Source: Pedobacter nyackensis (lineage in GTDB: Bacteria; Bacteroidota; Bacteroidia; Sphingobacteriales; Sphingobacteriaceae). Taken from it: a DNA stretch of 64,000 nt. The DNA lies in assembly GCF_900176505.1 (NCBI RefSeq), contig NZ_FWYB01000002.1, forward strand, positions 25,237-89,236, written 5' to 3'. Of the stretch, positions 18,067 to 26,866 are shown in pieces; within the stretch, counting starts at the first letter, position 1; every line of letters starts with the position of its first letter. The notes beneath the pieces are model-generated. The model was not told where the DNA came from, searched no databases, and saw only the letters and a program-made list of their open reading frames with translations. Made by a program: the position numbers and the translations under genes.

Positions 18067-19065
18067 CTAATTCAACTGCTCTGTAAGCAAACGCATTTCA
18101 ATTTGCGGCGAATGCTTTTCATAAAGAATGGCATATACCGCACGACTGATCGGCATATCTACTTTATACTTCTTATTGATGTAATGCATACAACTAACAG
18201 CATAATAGCCTTCGGCCACCATATTCATCTCCAGTTGTGCGGACTTCACGGTATATCCCTTTCCGATCATATTACCGAAAGTGCGATTGCGGCTAAACTG
18301 CGAATAGGCGGTTACCAACAAATCGCCCAGATAGGCCGATTCCTTGATGTCCCTCGAAATTGGATGAACAGCATCAACAAAACGTTTGATCTCTCTGATT
18401 GCATTGGAAATCAATACCGCCTGGAAATTATCACCATAGCCGATACCATGACAGATGCCGCTGGCAACCGCATAAATATTTTTCAATACAGCAGCGTACT
18501 CTGTCCCGAAAATATCATCCGATACATTGGTTTTAATGTAACGTGTTTGCAGTAGCGACGCAAAAAAGGATGCTGCATCTGTATTTATAGAGGCAATAGT
18601 TAGATAAGATAGTTTTTCTAAAGCAACTTCTTCAGCATGACATGGTCCGCTGATGACTAAAATATCCGACAAAGGTACACCGTATTTTTCGTTCAGGAAT
18701 TCGCCGATGATTTGATTTTCGTCAGGAACAATCCCCTTGATGGCAGAAACGATCTTTTTGCCTTTTAGATGCTCAGCAGTAACCCCCTTAAGTGTTTCTT
18801 TTAAAAAGGCTGCAGGCACATTCAGGATAATATAATCGGCTTGTTTAATGACGCCCGCGATATCACCAGAGATATTATTTTCAGGAAGCCTAATTTCTAC
18901 TGAACTCAGGTAATTTGGGTTGTGCTTATACTTCTGTAAATGCGTTATAGCTTCGGTGTTTCGCATCCACCAATAGATCTCCTTCGTTGAAATATTATCA
19001 GAGAGCATTTTTATAATAGCAGTAGCCCAACTACCCCCACCAATCATTGCGACTTTAGGTATCAT
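18067..19065 (-). CDS. gpsA: NAD(P)-dependent glycerol-3-phosphate dehydrogenase
   Basis: GpsA reduces dihydroxyacetone phosphate to sn-glycerol 3-phosphate for phospholipid synthesis in the cytoplasm. The Rossmann nucleotide site is near the N-terminus as 'VAMIGGGSWATAI', followed by 'WWMRNTE'. The middle has 'VSAIKGIVPDENQIIGEFL' and 'VISGPCHAEEVA', which correspond to the conserved S-x-x-K-G and S-G-P-S/C-x-A-x-E motifs. Substrate-lysine region 'AAVLKNIYAVASGICHGIGYGDN' and 'LGDLLVTAYSQFSRNRTFG' are strongly diagnostic. Length (332) is normal. Cys replaces Ser in SGPS(H), a known variation. A terminator for the efflux operon sits just upstream, so gpsA probably has its own weak promoter or relies on read-through. 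Confidence 0.95.
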   Translation of the reverse strand: MIPKVAMIGGGSWATAIIKMLSDNISTKEIYWWMRNTEAITHLQKYKHNPNYLSSVEIRLPENNISGDIAGVIKQADYIILNVPAAFLKETLKGVTAEHLKGKKIVSAIKGIVPDENQIIGEFLNEKYGVPLSDILVISGPCHAEEVALEKLSYLTIASINTDAASFFASLLQTRYIKTNVSDDIFGTEYAAVLKNIYAVASGICHGIGYGDNFQAVLISNAIREIKRFVDAVHPISRDIKESAYLGDLLVTAYSQFSRNRTFGNMIGKGYTVKSAQLEMNMVAEGYYAVSCMHYINKKYKVDMPISRAVYAILYEKHSPQIEMRLLTEQLN

Positions 19066-19076
19066 ACATTATAAAT

Positions 19077-19108
19077 AAAAAATCCCGGTTTAATGTTTTA
19101 AACCGGGA
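19077..19108 (-). terminator. Terminator of the TolC/HlyD transcript
   Basis: TCCCGGTTTAA at 19083-19093 pairs with TTAAACCGGGA at 19098-19108. Reading the minus strand, the stem is followed by a run of T. It lies 33 bases past the HlyD-like stop and 12 bases before the gpsA start. Confidence 0.85.
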
Positions 19109-19140
19109 CAATTTACTTATTTAAAAAGGATTGATAAAGT

Positions 19141-20505
19141 TTACTTTTTACCAGGCTCAGCAAACAACTGATCCTTAGTAACTTTCTTTACCTTCATTCC
19201 GTCTTTCAATTTGTTTTGTATGGCCGAATATGGGGCAGTTACCACTTCCTGACCTGCTTTAAGTCCGGATTTAATAATGATAAACTGATCGTTCTGAATA
19301 CCGGTAGTCACCTCTACCTGCTTTACAGTCTCATCAGTACTGTACAGATAAACGTACTGTTTCACTTTCTTATCGGTGAGTTTAGACTTTTGCTTTTCAG
19401 CATCATTCTGGCTATTCTCTTCTGGCTTCTTGTCTTTATCTCCATCTTTCTTTTTATCTGCCGTAAAAACAGCTTGTATTGGCACAGACAAACCATTTAC
19501 AGTTTCACTTTCAATATCCACTGTGGCTGATAAACCCGGTCTGAATGGCGAAGGAAGATCTTTAGCCCCACCTTTGATGTTACTGTAAGACTCCGCAAGG
19601 ATACGCACCTTTACATTAAAGTTAGTCACCTGATCTACCGTACTGGTAGCCGAACCTACATCTTTGGATGAGCTGGCAATTTCCGTTACTACTCCCTTAA
19701 ATTTCTTATCCGCAAAGGCATCTACCTCAATGCTGGCCTGATCACCGACCTTAACTCTATTGATATCGTTCTCGTTTACATCTACATTCACCTCCATAGT
19801 AGAAAGATTAGAGATACGCATGATTTCCGTTCCTGCATTTTGAATGGTACCCAAAATACGGTCGCCAAGTTCTACAGACAGTTTTGAGATTACGCCATCA
19901 ACGGGTGCAAAAATAGTTGCCTTTGCCAGGTTAGCGCTAGCTTCCTGAACATTGGCACCTGATTGCTCCAGGTTAAACTTAGCACCTGTAAAATCTTCTT
20001 TAGCCCTGCCCAGATTTGTTTTTGCCGTTAAGTAAGCCGCTTTCGCTGCATCAAATTCTGAAGCAGAAATCACTTTTTTATTGAACAGCTCAACATTACG
20101 TTTGTAGGTTGCCTCTGCGTTCACGAAGTTTGCTTCGGCTTGTTTAAGTAATTGTGAAGAACCAGCCACACCAGCCTTTTGAGCGCTATAAGAAGCCACT
20201 GCACGGTCGTACCCCGACTTAAGTACATCCGGACGTACTTTCACCAACAGCTGACCTTTCTTTACGATATCGCCTTCCTTAACCAACAGTTCGGTAACCT
20301 CACCAGACACCTCTGCACTCAGTTTCACCTCTGTTTCAGGCTGAATTTTTCCACTCGCAGTAACGGTTTCTACAACCTTTCTTTCAGCGGCCTTTTCAGT
20401 GGTTACCTTTTCACTTTTATCACCACCGATCACACCTGCATATACACCAACTGCAATCAGGACGATGATAATTCCTACTATAATTAATATGGGTTTTAGT
20501 TTCAT
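19141..20505 (-). CDS. HlyD/MacA-type periplasmic adaptor of an efflux pump
   Basis: This 454-residue membrane-fusion protein links an inner membrane pump to a TolC channel. A single N-terminal membrane anchor (about 5-25) is followed by a biotinyl-lipoyl half ('SGEVTELLVKEGDIVKKGQLLVKVRPD'). A long helical hairpin (about 90-190) comes next, then the returning lipoyl half ('ATIFAPVDGVISKLSVELGDRI'), a beta barrel and a membrane-proximal domain. An unusual K/D/E-rich insertion of about 40 residues (near 347-385, 'KKKDGDKDKKPEE...') interrupts the membrane-proximal part. The TolC homolog is encoded 32 bases upstream on the same transcript. No MacB-like ABC or RND gene lies in the window, so the pump subunit must be elsewhere. 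Confidence 0.92.
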   Translation of the reverse strand: MKLKPILIIVGIIIVLIAVGVYAGVIGGDKSEKVTTEKAAERKVVETVTASGKIQPETEVKLSAEVSGEVTELLVKEGDIVKKGQLLVKVRPDVLKSGYDRAVASYSAQKAGVAGSSQLLKQAEANFVNAEATYKRNVELFNKKVISASEFDAAKAAYLTAKTNLGRAKEDFTGAKFNLEQSGANVQEASANLAKATIFAPVDGVISKLSVELGDRILGTIQNAGTEIMRISNLSTMEVNVDVNENDINRVKVGDQASIEVDAFADKKFKGVVTEIASSSKDVGSATSTVDQVTNFNVKVRILAESYSNIKGGAKDLPSPFRPGLSATVDIESETVNGLSVPIQAVFTADKKKDGDKDKKPEENSQNDAEKQKSKLTDKKVKQYVYLYSTDETVKQVEVTTGIQNDQFIIIKSGLKAGQEVVTAPYSAIQNKLKDGMKVKKVTKDQLFAEPGKK

Positions 20506-20537
20506 GCTTTTAATATATTATTTGGTTTCCCTGAACG

Positions 20538-21896
20538 TTAAAAAACTATTTGTTTGCCTAAGTAGTAATCAATCACCTTTGCCTTGAACAGCAAATCGTA
20601 TTTAGCTCTTATCATATCTATTTCAGCGGTATTTTTATTGGTTTGCGAGGTACTTAAATCCAGTGAATTCGCAAGACCTACATTGTAACGCTGCTCGATT
20701 ACTGAAAAAGCTTCTTTCTGTGCTTCAAAAGCTTTAATTGAGGAAGCATAAGTACTACCTGCAGCTCTAAAATCGGCCACGGCCTGGTATATAATTTTAT
20801 TCAGGCTATTTTTTATCAGCTGCTCATCAGCCTGGGTCTGCAGTAAATTGATCTGTGCTTTTTTAACCCCGGATCTGGCCTGTAAACCATTAAAGATAGG
20901 AATGCTCAGACTTAGCCCTACCCCTTTTGAAATGTTATTTTCTATTTGTGTGCTAAAGGATGGATTATTCGGAATGTTGTAGGAATAAAGATAAGAGGTA
21001 CCATAGTTCCCGCTGAAAGACAAACTGGGGTACAGACTCCCTTTTGCCACGTCAATTCCCTTTTTGGCAACTTCAGTTTGGATGCCGGCCAATTTAACAT
21101 CCGGGAACAATCTTAATGCTTCAGTATATACCTCTTCAGCATTGTACACTGAGGATGAAGCAGCTATACCCGAAGCATCGGGCATTTGAACCTCGTACTT
21201 AGTTGAAGAAGGAATATCCATCAATTGGGCCAGTGTAATCAATGAAATGGTTAGCGCATTATCGGCAGTGGTTACGGTCAACTCTGCTTTAGCTTCCTGA
21301 GATTTTGATTCGGCCAGGTCTGCCAGGGTTTTATTCCCCACATTAAAAAGCTCCTGCTGTTGCTTCAATTGTTTCTGAGCCACGGCTAACTGCTCTTTTG
21401 CAGCTTTTAAACGATCCTTATTGAACAAAATCTCCATATAGGAAGTAACCACCTGCAGCACCAGATCATTCTTAACCTTATCTGTATTTACTTTCCCTGC
21501 TTCGAGCAGCATCTTATTTTGTCTGACCTGGTTAACTTTAGCAAAGCCATTAAACAAATCAACCCCGAGCCCTATTCCCGGACTAAAACTATAAATCTGT
21601 GTATTTACAAAAACACCCGAACCAACGTTATTACGTCCCCAGTTCATACCTTGGCCAGCTGATCCATTTAAACGCGGATATTGTGCCAGCTTTGACTGCT
21701 TATAATTCTCTGTTGCCAGATCTTCGCTGAGTTTAGACTTGGTAACCTGCAGGTTATTTTGCAGCGTTACTTCAATTGCGCGTTGTACGGTAATCACTTC
21801 CTGGGCGAGCGCTTGCTGTGAAAAAGTACTAAAAAAAAACACAGATGAAGCCAGGGTAAGCTTAGTAAAAGTGGTATTGGAGATGATTGTCTTCAT
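20538..21896 (-). CDS. TolC-family outer membrane efflux channel
   Basis: This outer-membrane trimer-forming tunnel protein has a signal peptide ending in 'QQALAQ', two OEP repeats, each with 'A-x-x-x-x-L-x-x-N' helices, and typical phrases 'ITVQRAIEVTLQNNLQVTKSK', 'GVGLSLSIPIFNGLQARSGVKKA' and 'RYNVGLANSLDLSTSQ'. The longest frame starts at GTG (21908, giving M-K-K-S-M-K); the ATG at 21896 is preferred because it gives a standard signal peptide, and the resulting length is 452. It is the first gene of a two-gene transcript with the HlyD-like adaptor and is divergent from the deacetylase gene, with about 42 bases between the two ATGs. Confidence 0.93.
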   Translation of the reverse strand: MKTIISNTTFTKLTLASSVFFFSTFSQQALAQEVITVQRAIEVTLQNNLQVTKSKLSEDLATENYKQSKLAQYPRLNGSAGQGMNWGRNNVGSGVFVNTQIYSFSPGIGLGVDLFNGFAKVNQVRQNKMLLEAGKVNTDKVKNDLVLQVVTSYMEILFNKDRLKAAKEQLAVAQKQLKQQQELFNVGNKTLADLAESKSQEAKAELTVTTADNALTISLITLAQLMDIPSSTKYEVQMPDASGIAASSSVYNAEEVYTEALRLFPDVKLAGIQTEVAKKGIDVAKGSLYPSLSFSGNYGTSYLYSYNIPNNPSFSTQIENNISKGVGLSLSIPIFNGLQARSGVKKAQINLLQTQADEQLIKNSLNKIIYQAVADFRAAGSTYASSIKAFEAQKEAFSVIEQRYNVGLANSLDLSTSQTNKNTAEIDMIRAKYDLLFKAKVIDYYLGKQIVF

Positions 21897-21938
21897 AGAT
21901 TTTTTCACAATATTAGCATAAACAACTTACATTTGACT

Positions 21939-22556
21939 ATGTACCTGGTCAAATCCCCGCTATTGTTAAAATGGTATTATCCATCTCTAACCTGGAATAA
22001 GCCTCGCAATGAAAGTGTTATTTACTTAACCTTTGACGATGGACCTATACCCGATGTTACAGCCTTCGTTTTAAAAACTTTGAAAAGCTTCGATGCAAAG
22101 GCCACCTTCTTTTGCATCGGGGATAACATTGTTAAACATCCTGATGTTTTTGAGCAGATTAAAAAAGAAGGACATCGCATAGGCAACCATACTTTTAACC
22201 ATCTTAAAGGCTGGAAAACTGAAGATCAGGTATATCTGGGAAATTTCAAAAAATGTCAGGAATTAACCGGAACAAATTTGTTTCGTCCGCCTTATGGGCG
22301 CATAAAAAAATCTCAAATTTCGGCGATAAGGTCCGCAAACCCTGAAATGCAGATCATCATGTGGGATGTTTTAAGTGGCGATTTTGATAAGGAGCTATCT
22401 CCTGAAAAATGCTACGAAAACGTCATTAAACATACACAAAACGGCTCTGTTATCGTGTTCCACGACAGCTTAAAGGCTTTTGAAAGATTAGAATATGCAT
22501 TGCCTTTAGCTTTAAAATATTTTAAGGAGCAAGGGTATCAATTCGGACTGTTGTAG
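21939..22556 (+). CDS. Polysaccharide deacetylase (NodB domain)
   Basis: The predicted metal-dependent deacetylase acts on N-acetylated glycans such as peptidoglycan or chitin oligomers. Motif 1 T-F-D-D-G-P is near residue 30, motif 2 H-x-x-x-H occurs as 'RIGNHTFNH', motif 3 is 'RPPYG', then 'WDVLSGDFD', and the last motif is 'VIVFHDS'. All catalytic motifs are intact. There is no signal peptide and the N-terminus is short (205 residues), so it is a minimal NodB domain. The frame extends 6 bases upstream to a TTG that overlaps a TACATTTG promoter-like box (21928-21935). If that box is used, the message would start almost at the ATG. Divergent from tolC. Confidence 0.92.
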   Translation: MYLVKSPLLLKWYYPSLTWNKPRNESVIYLTFDDGPIPDVTAFVLKTLKSFDAKATFFCIGDNIVKHPDVFEQIKKEGHRIGNHTFNHLKGWKTEDQVYLGNFKKCQELTGTNLFRPPYGRIKKSQISAIRSANPEMQIIMWDVLSGDFDKELSPEKCYENVIKHTQNGSVIVFHDSLKAFERLEYALPLALKYFKEQGYQFGLL

Positions 22557-22582
22557 TCAGAATGCACTTCTCTGTTATTTAG

Positions 22583-22639
22583 AACAGGTATAAATAATAT
22601 AATGATCGGCATATGATCATTATCGCCTGTTTTTTTTTG
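22583..22639 (+). terminator. Probable terminator after the deacetylase gene
   Basis: ATAATGATC (22599-22607) pairs with GATCATTAT (22615-22623); an outer AACAGG/CCTGTT pair adds to the stem, and a run of nine T follows. The inner stem is AT-rich, so the strength is uncertain. Confidence 0.55.
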
Positions 22640-22691
22640 TAAATTCGCTACCAATTATCGTAATAACTTACCCTTTTAACACATATTATCA

Positions 22692-24968
22692 ATGGCTTTT
22701 GATATAGAAATGATCAAAAAGGTGTATGCAAACTTTGGCCCCCGTGTAGAGGCGGCCCGTAAATTAGTAGGCAGACCTTTAACACTTTCAGAAAAAATAC
22801 TTTATACCCACCTTTGGGAGGGAAACACGAATACTTCTTACAACAGGGGTGTTGATTATGTAGATTTTGCTCCTGACCGTGTGGCCATGCAAGATGCGAC
22901 TGCTCAAATGGCTTTATTGCAATTTATGCAGGCAGGCAGACCACAGGTGGCTGTTCCTTCTACAGTTCACTGTGATCACTTAATTACTGCTAAGTTTGGT
23001 GCTGAAATTGATTTACCAGCAGCAAACACAGAGAGTAAAGAGGTTTTCGACTTTTTAGCTTCAGTTTCAAACAAATACGGCATTGGTTTCTGGAAACCAG
23101 GTGCAGGTATCATTCACCAGGTAGTATTAGAAAACTATGCTTTCCCGGGTGGTATGATGATCGGTACTGACTCACACACTGTAAACGCAGGTGGTTTGGG
23201 TATGGTTGCTATTGGTGTTGGTGGGGCTGATGCCTGTGATGTAATGGCTGGTTTGCCATGGGAGCTTAAATTCCCTAAGCTGATTGGGGTTAAATTAACA
23301 GGAAAACTAAATGGATGGGCTTCTGCAAAAGATGTAATCCTTAAAGTTGCTGGTATCTTAACTGTAAAAGGTGGTACAGGTGCAATTGTTGAATATTTTG
23401 GCGAAGGTGCAGAAAACCTAAGCTGTACTGGTAAAGGTACCATTTGTAATATGGGTGCTGAAATTGGTGCAACTACTTCTACTTTCGGTTATGATGAGAG
23501 CATGGAGCGTTATTTACGTGCAACCAACAGAGCTGATATAGCTGATGCTGCAAATGCAATTAAAGAACACTTAACTGGTGATGCTGAAGTTTATGCTGAT
23601 CCTGAAAAATATTTTGACCAACTGATTGAGATCAACCTTTCTGAGCTTGAGCCTTACATAAACGGTCCTTTCACTCCAGATTTGGCTACGCCGATCTCTA
23701 AGATGAAAGAAGTAGCTACTGCAAACGGATGGCCTTTAAAAGTAGAATGGGGATTAATTGGTTCTTGTACCAACTCTTCATACGAAGATTTATCAAGAGC
23801 AGCATCTATTGCTAAACAAGCGATTGATAAAGGCTTAGTTACTAAAGCAGATTTTGGTATCAACCCAGGATCTGAGCAGGTACGTTACACTGCAAACCGC
23901 GATGGTTTATTAAAAACTTTCGAAGATTTGAATGCAACAATCTTTACGAATGCCTGCGGACCATGTATTGGTATGTGGGACAGGGTTGGTGCTGAGAAAC
24001 AAGAGAAAAACACGATCGTTCACTCGTTTAACAGAAACTTTGCTAAACGTGCCGATGGTAACCCTAATACTTATGCCTTTGTAACTTCTCCGGAAATTGT
24101 AGCTGCAATTGCTATTGCAGGTGATCTTAGCTTTAACCCATTAACTGATACTTTAACAAATGATAAAGGTGAGCAGGTTAAATTAGATGCACCAAAAGGT
24201 GACGAACTTCCTGTAAATGGTTATGCTGTTGAAGACGCAGGTTATCAGGAACCAGCTGCAGATGGTAGTGGTGTAAACGTAATTGTATCTCCTACTTCAC
24301 ACAGGCTACAATTGCTAGATCCATTTACACCTTGGGAAGGTACTGATCTTAAGGGATTAAAATTACTGATCAAAGCAAAAGGTAAATGTACTACAGATCA
24401 TATCTCTATGGCTGGTCCATGGTTGAAATTCCGTGGTCACTTAGATAACATTTCTAACAACATGCTAATCGGTGCGGTCAACTTCTTTAATGAGAAAACC
24501 GACAACGTTAAAAACGAACTGACTGGCGAATACGGTCCGGTACCTGCAACACAACGTGCTTACAAAGCAGCAGGAATTGGTTCTATTGTAGTTGGTGATG
24601 AAAACTACGGTGAAGGTTCAAGTCGTGAACATGCGGCGATGGAGCCACGTCACTTAGGGGTACGTGCGGTATTGGTAAAATCTTTTGCCCGTATCCATGA
24701 AACCAACCTTAAAAAACAAGGTATGCTTGGTTTAACTTTTGCCAACAAAGACGATTACGACAAGATTTTAGAAGATGATACAATCGATATCCTTGGCTTA
24801 ACGACTTTCAGCCCTGATGTTCCATTGACTTTGGTTTTAAACCATGCTGATGGATCTAAAGAAGAAATCGTTGTTAACCATAGCTATAATGCACAACAAA
24901 TCGAATGGTTTAAAGCAGGTGGTGCTTTAAATATCATCCGTAGAGAAGCTGCAGCTAAAAACGCTTAA
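22692..24968 (+). CDS. acn: Aconitate hydratase, mitochondrial-type
   Basis: Aconitase isomerises citrate to isocitrate in the TCA cycle using a [4Fe-4S] cluster. The 758-residue length and start ('[20 protein letters not shown]') match the mitochondrial-like branch common in Bacteroidota and differ from AcnA/IRP1 (about 890) and AcnB. Cluster cysteines appear in 'GSCTNSS' and '[10 protein letters not shown]'. The substrate-binding signatures '[11 protein letters not shown]', '[13 protein letters not shown]' and the swivel domain '[22 protein letters not shown]' are complete. It is alone on its transcript, with a hairpin terminator immediately downstream. Its codon use is strongly biased, as expected for a highly expressed gene. 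Confidence 0.97.
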   Translation: MAFDIEMIKKVYANFGPRVEAARKLVGRPLTLSEKILYTHLWEGNTNTSYNRGVDYVDFAPDRVAMQDATAQMALLQFMQAGRPQVAVPSTVHCDHLITAKFGAEIDLPAANTESKEVFDFLASVSNKYGIGFWKPGAGIIHQVVLENYAFPGGMMIGTDSHTVNAGGLGMVAIGVGGADACDVMAGLPWELKFPKLIGVKLTGKLNGWASAKDVILKVAGILTVKGGTGAIVEYFGEGAENLSCTGKGTICNMGAEIGATTSTFGYDESMERYLRATNRADIADAANAIKEHLTGDAEVYADPEKYFDQLIEINLSELEPYINGPFTPDLATPISKMKEVATANGWPLKVEWGLIGSCTNSSYEDLSRAASIAKQAIDKGLVTKADFGINPGSEQVRYTANRDGLLKTFEDLNATIFTNACGPCIGMWDRVGAEKQEKNTIVHSFNRNFAKRADGNPNTYAFVTSPEIVAAIAIAGDLSFNPLTDTLTNDKGEQVKLDAPKGDELPVNGYAVEDAGYQEPAADGSGVNVIVSPTSHRLQLLDPFTPWEGTDLKGLKLLIKAKGKCTTDHISMAGPWLKFRGHLDNISNNMLIGAVNFFNEKTDNVKNELTGEYGPVPATQRAYKAAGIGSIVVGDENYGEGSSREHAAMEPRHLGVRAVLVKSFARIHETNLKKQGMLGLTFANKDDYDKILEDDTIDILGLTTFSPDVPLTLVLNHADGSKEEIVVNHSYNAQQIEWFKAGGALNIIRREAAAKNA

Positions 24969-24990
24969 TCAGCAATAGATTAAAAAAATT

Positions 24991-25025
24991 AAAGGGGTTG
25001 TGCCAATGGTACAGCCCCTTTTTTA
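24991..25025 (+). terminator. Terminator after aconitase
   Basis: AAGGGGTTGTGCC pairs with GGTACAGCCCCTT (two G-T pairs) around an AAT loop, followed by a T run at 25019-25025. It lies between convergent genes. Confidence 0.88.
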
Positions 25026-25044
25026 TAGCGAAGGCCGGTATCTT

Positions 25045-25458
25045 TTAAAACTCGTGTTCGCAGTTAAAACAGTGATAGGTCTTCTTTGCATGAAATGGAT
25101 ATACCATCAGCAGGAAAGAAACGATTATCGTAAATATGCCAAAGCGCTTTTTGGTAGCCTGCACATAACCTACATTAGAAGAGTCGCAGTTAGGACAAAT
25201 AGCCACAGTTGCTGTTTCGGCTTCTTCTGTTAACGGGATCGGAACATCCTGATCTTCCAGAATGCTTTTAGCCAGTTCTACATCTTTTTCAAATAAATGC
25301 AGCTTAACGCCCCCCAATGCCTGCGTATACAAGGGATTAATGGTGATCGTGTTTTCATCAGAAAGAAAACATTGCACACCACTATCCAGCAATCTTGATT
25401 TTACAATATTGGCTTCTATAGGATTATAAAAAGTTTCGAATACAATAATCTTATCCAT
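25045..25458 (-). CDS. DUF2007-type protein with C-terminal membrane segment and zinc-ribbon-like cysteines
   Basis: The 137-residue protein starts 'MDKIIVFETFYNPIEANIVKSRLLDSG', the typical beta-alpha-beta opening of the DUF2007 putative signal-transducing family. The C-terminal half adds a C-x-x-C pair ('ICPNCDSS'), a hydrophobic segment (about 112-126) and a second 'CFNC' pair near the end, so the four cysteines may form a zinc ribbon split by the hydrophobic stretch. The longer frame from 25521 overlaps the GH1 gene; the ATG at 25458 removes the overlap and matches the family start. It follows the GH1 gene after 35 bases and may share its transcript. No function is established. Confidence 0.8.
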   Translation of the reverse strand: MDKIIVFETFYNPIEANIVKSRLLDSGVQCFLSDENTITINPLYTQALGGVKLHLFEKDVELAKSILEDQDVPIPLTEEAETATVAICPNCDSSNVGYVQATKKRFGIFTIIVSFLLMVYPFHAKKTYHCFNCEHEF

Positions 25459-25493
25459 GAATTTGTGTGTTTCCCTTAATATAGTAAAAAAGA

Positions 25494-26831
25494 CTAATGA
25501 CTCAAAAAATCTTTGAACCAAAGGCCCGAATCTTTAACTGTACGTTGCTGTGTTTTAAAGTCGGTATGCACCAATCCGAAACGGGCAGTATAACCTTCAG
25601 CCCATTCAAAATTATCCATGAGTGTCCAGGCCATATACCCGGTAATGTTAAGTCCCTCCTGCTTTGCTTTTAGTAAGGCTGCCAAATACTGCTGGAAGTA
25701 ATGTATGCGATCCTGATCGTGAACTTTGTTATTCACCACCTTATCATGATAAGCTGCGCCATTTTCGGTGATCATTAAAGGCGGAATGTTTGGATAAGAT
25801 GCAATTTGCTTGATAATGTTGTAAAAACTGTCGGGATTAATTTCCCAGCCCATAGCGGTATGCGGCTTTCTACGACTTTTGGCTTTTACCTCCCAGGCTT
25901 GCACCACCGGAATAAAAGCATTGTACCTGATGGTTATAGGGAAATAATTTTGGATACCGATGAAATCAAAGTCGAAAGTAAGTCGCTCCGTATGTCGCCA
26001 TGTGGAATGCTGAATGGCAAATTTCTCCAACACATCCCAGTTGGCAGTAGGATAACCCATCCCCAGCAAGGGTTCTATAAACAGACGGTTCATCAGGCAA
26101 TCTACTCGCTTAGCAGCCAGCAGGTCTGATTCATTCTGGGTATACGGTATAATCTCCGAACAGGAAAAGCTAGTTCCGATATGCGCATTTTTAACTTCAG
26201 TCCGCAATATCCTTCCACCGTCGGCCTGGGCTATTGCCGTATGATGGACAGCAGAAAAGAAATTGGTTAAACCAGTTTTTCCCGGTGCATGAATACCCAG
26301 CATATAGCCAAGGGAAGTAAAGCCAAAGGGCTCATTCAACACGATCCAGTTCTTTACTTTATCCCCATATTCCTTTGCACATGTAATTACAAAATGATTA
26401 AAGCTATCATTCACTGAATAAGCCGTCCAGCCGCCCTCATCCTCCAGGGCATCGGGCATATCCCAATGGTATAAGGTAATGTATGGTATAATACCTTGTG
26501 CTAAACATTCGTCTATCACAGCATGATAAAAGCGAATCCCCTCCCTATTGATGCGACCTTTACCCTGGGGCAGAATGCGTGGCCATGAAATAGAAAAGCG
26601 AAAGCCACTAAAGCCCATTAATTTAATCAGCGCAATATCTTCCTTATATCGGTGATAGAAATCGCAGGCAATAGCAGGATCATGTCCCTTTTTAATCTTT
26701 CCTGATCGTTTAGAGAAGGTATCCCAGATAGACTTCCCCTTTCCATATCCTTGCGCAGCCCCTTCAATCTGTGCAGCAGCCGTCGCTATGCCCCATAAAA
26801 AATCCTTTCCAAAATCAGAAGCCTTGATCAT
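25494..26831 (-). CDS. Glycoside hydrolase family 1 beta-glycosidase
   Basis: This cytoplasmic retaining beta-glucosidase/galactosidase has 445 residues, the normal GH1 length. The acid/base is Glu167 in 'VLNEPF', and the nucleophile is Glu356 in 'ITENGAAY'. The GH1 N-terminal signature 'FLWGIATAAAQIEGA' and the sugar-binding 'WTLMDNFEWAEGYTARFGL' are both present. There is no signal peptide. It lies between the MutS-like gene (35 bases upstream) and a DUF2007 gene. It is not next to either SusC/SusD pair, so a direct link to those systems is unsupported. Substrate preference cannot be read. Confidence 0.95.
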   Translation of the reverse strand: MIKASDFGKDFLWGIATAAAQIEGAAQGYGKGKSIWDTFSKRSGKIKKGHDPAIACDFYHRYKEDIALIKLMGFSGFRFSISWPRILPQGKGRINREGIRFYHAVIDECLAQGIIPYITLYHWDMPDALEDEGGWTAYSVNDSFNHFVITCAKEYGDKVKNWIVLNEPFGFTSLGYMLGIHAPGKTGLTNFFSAVHHTAIAQADGGRILRTEVKNAHIGTSFSCSEIIPYTQNESDLLAAKRVDCLMNRLFIEPLLGMGYPTANWDVLEKFAIQHSTWRHTERLTFDFDFIGIQNYFPITIRYNAFIPVVQAWEVKAKSRRKPHTAMGWEINPDSFYNIIKQIASYPNIPPLMITENGAAYHDKVVNNKVHDQDRIHYFQQYLAALLKAKQEGLNITGYMAWTLMDNFEWAEGYTARFGLVHTDFKTQQRTVKDSGLWFKDFLSH

Positions 26832-26866
26832 ATTGTTTTAGTATAAAAAGGCAAGATGGTAATCTC

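Noticed and set aside
18055-18555. 166-residue plus-strand frame
   Set aside because: Lies fully antisense to gpsA, which has all family motifs; no recognisable protein features.
25045-25521. Longer start of the DUF2007 gene at 25521
   Set aside because: Would overlap the GH1 gene and add 21 residues not seen in the family; the ATG at 25458 is better.
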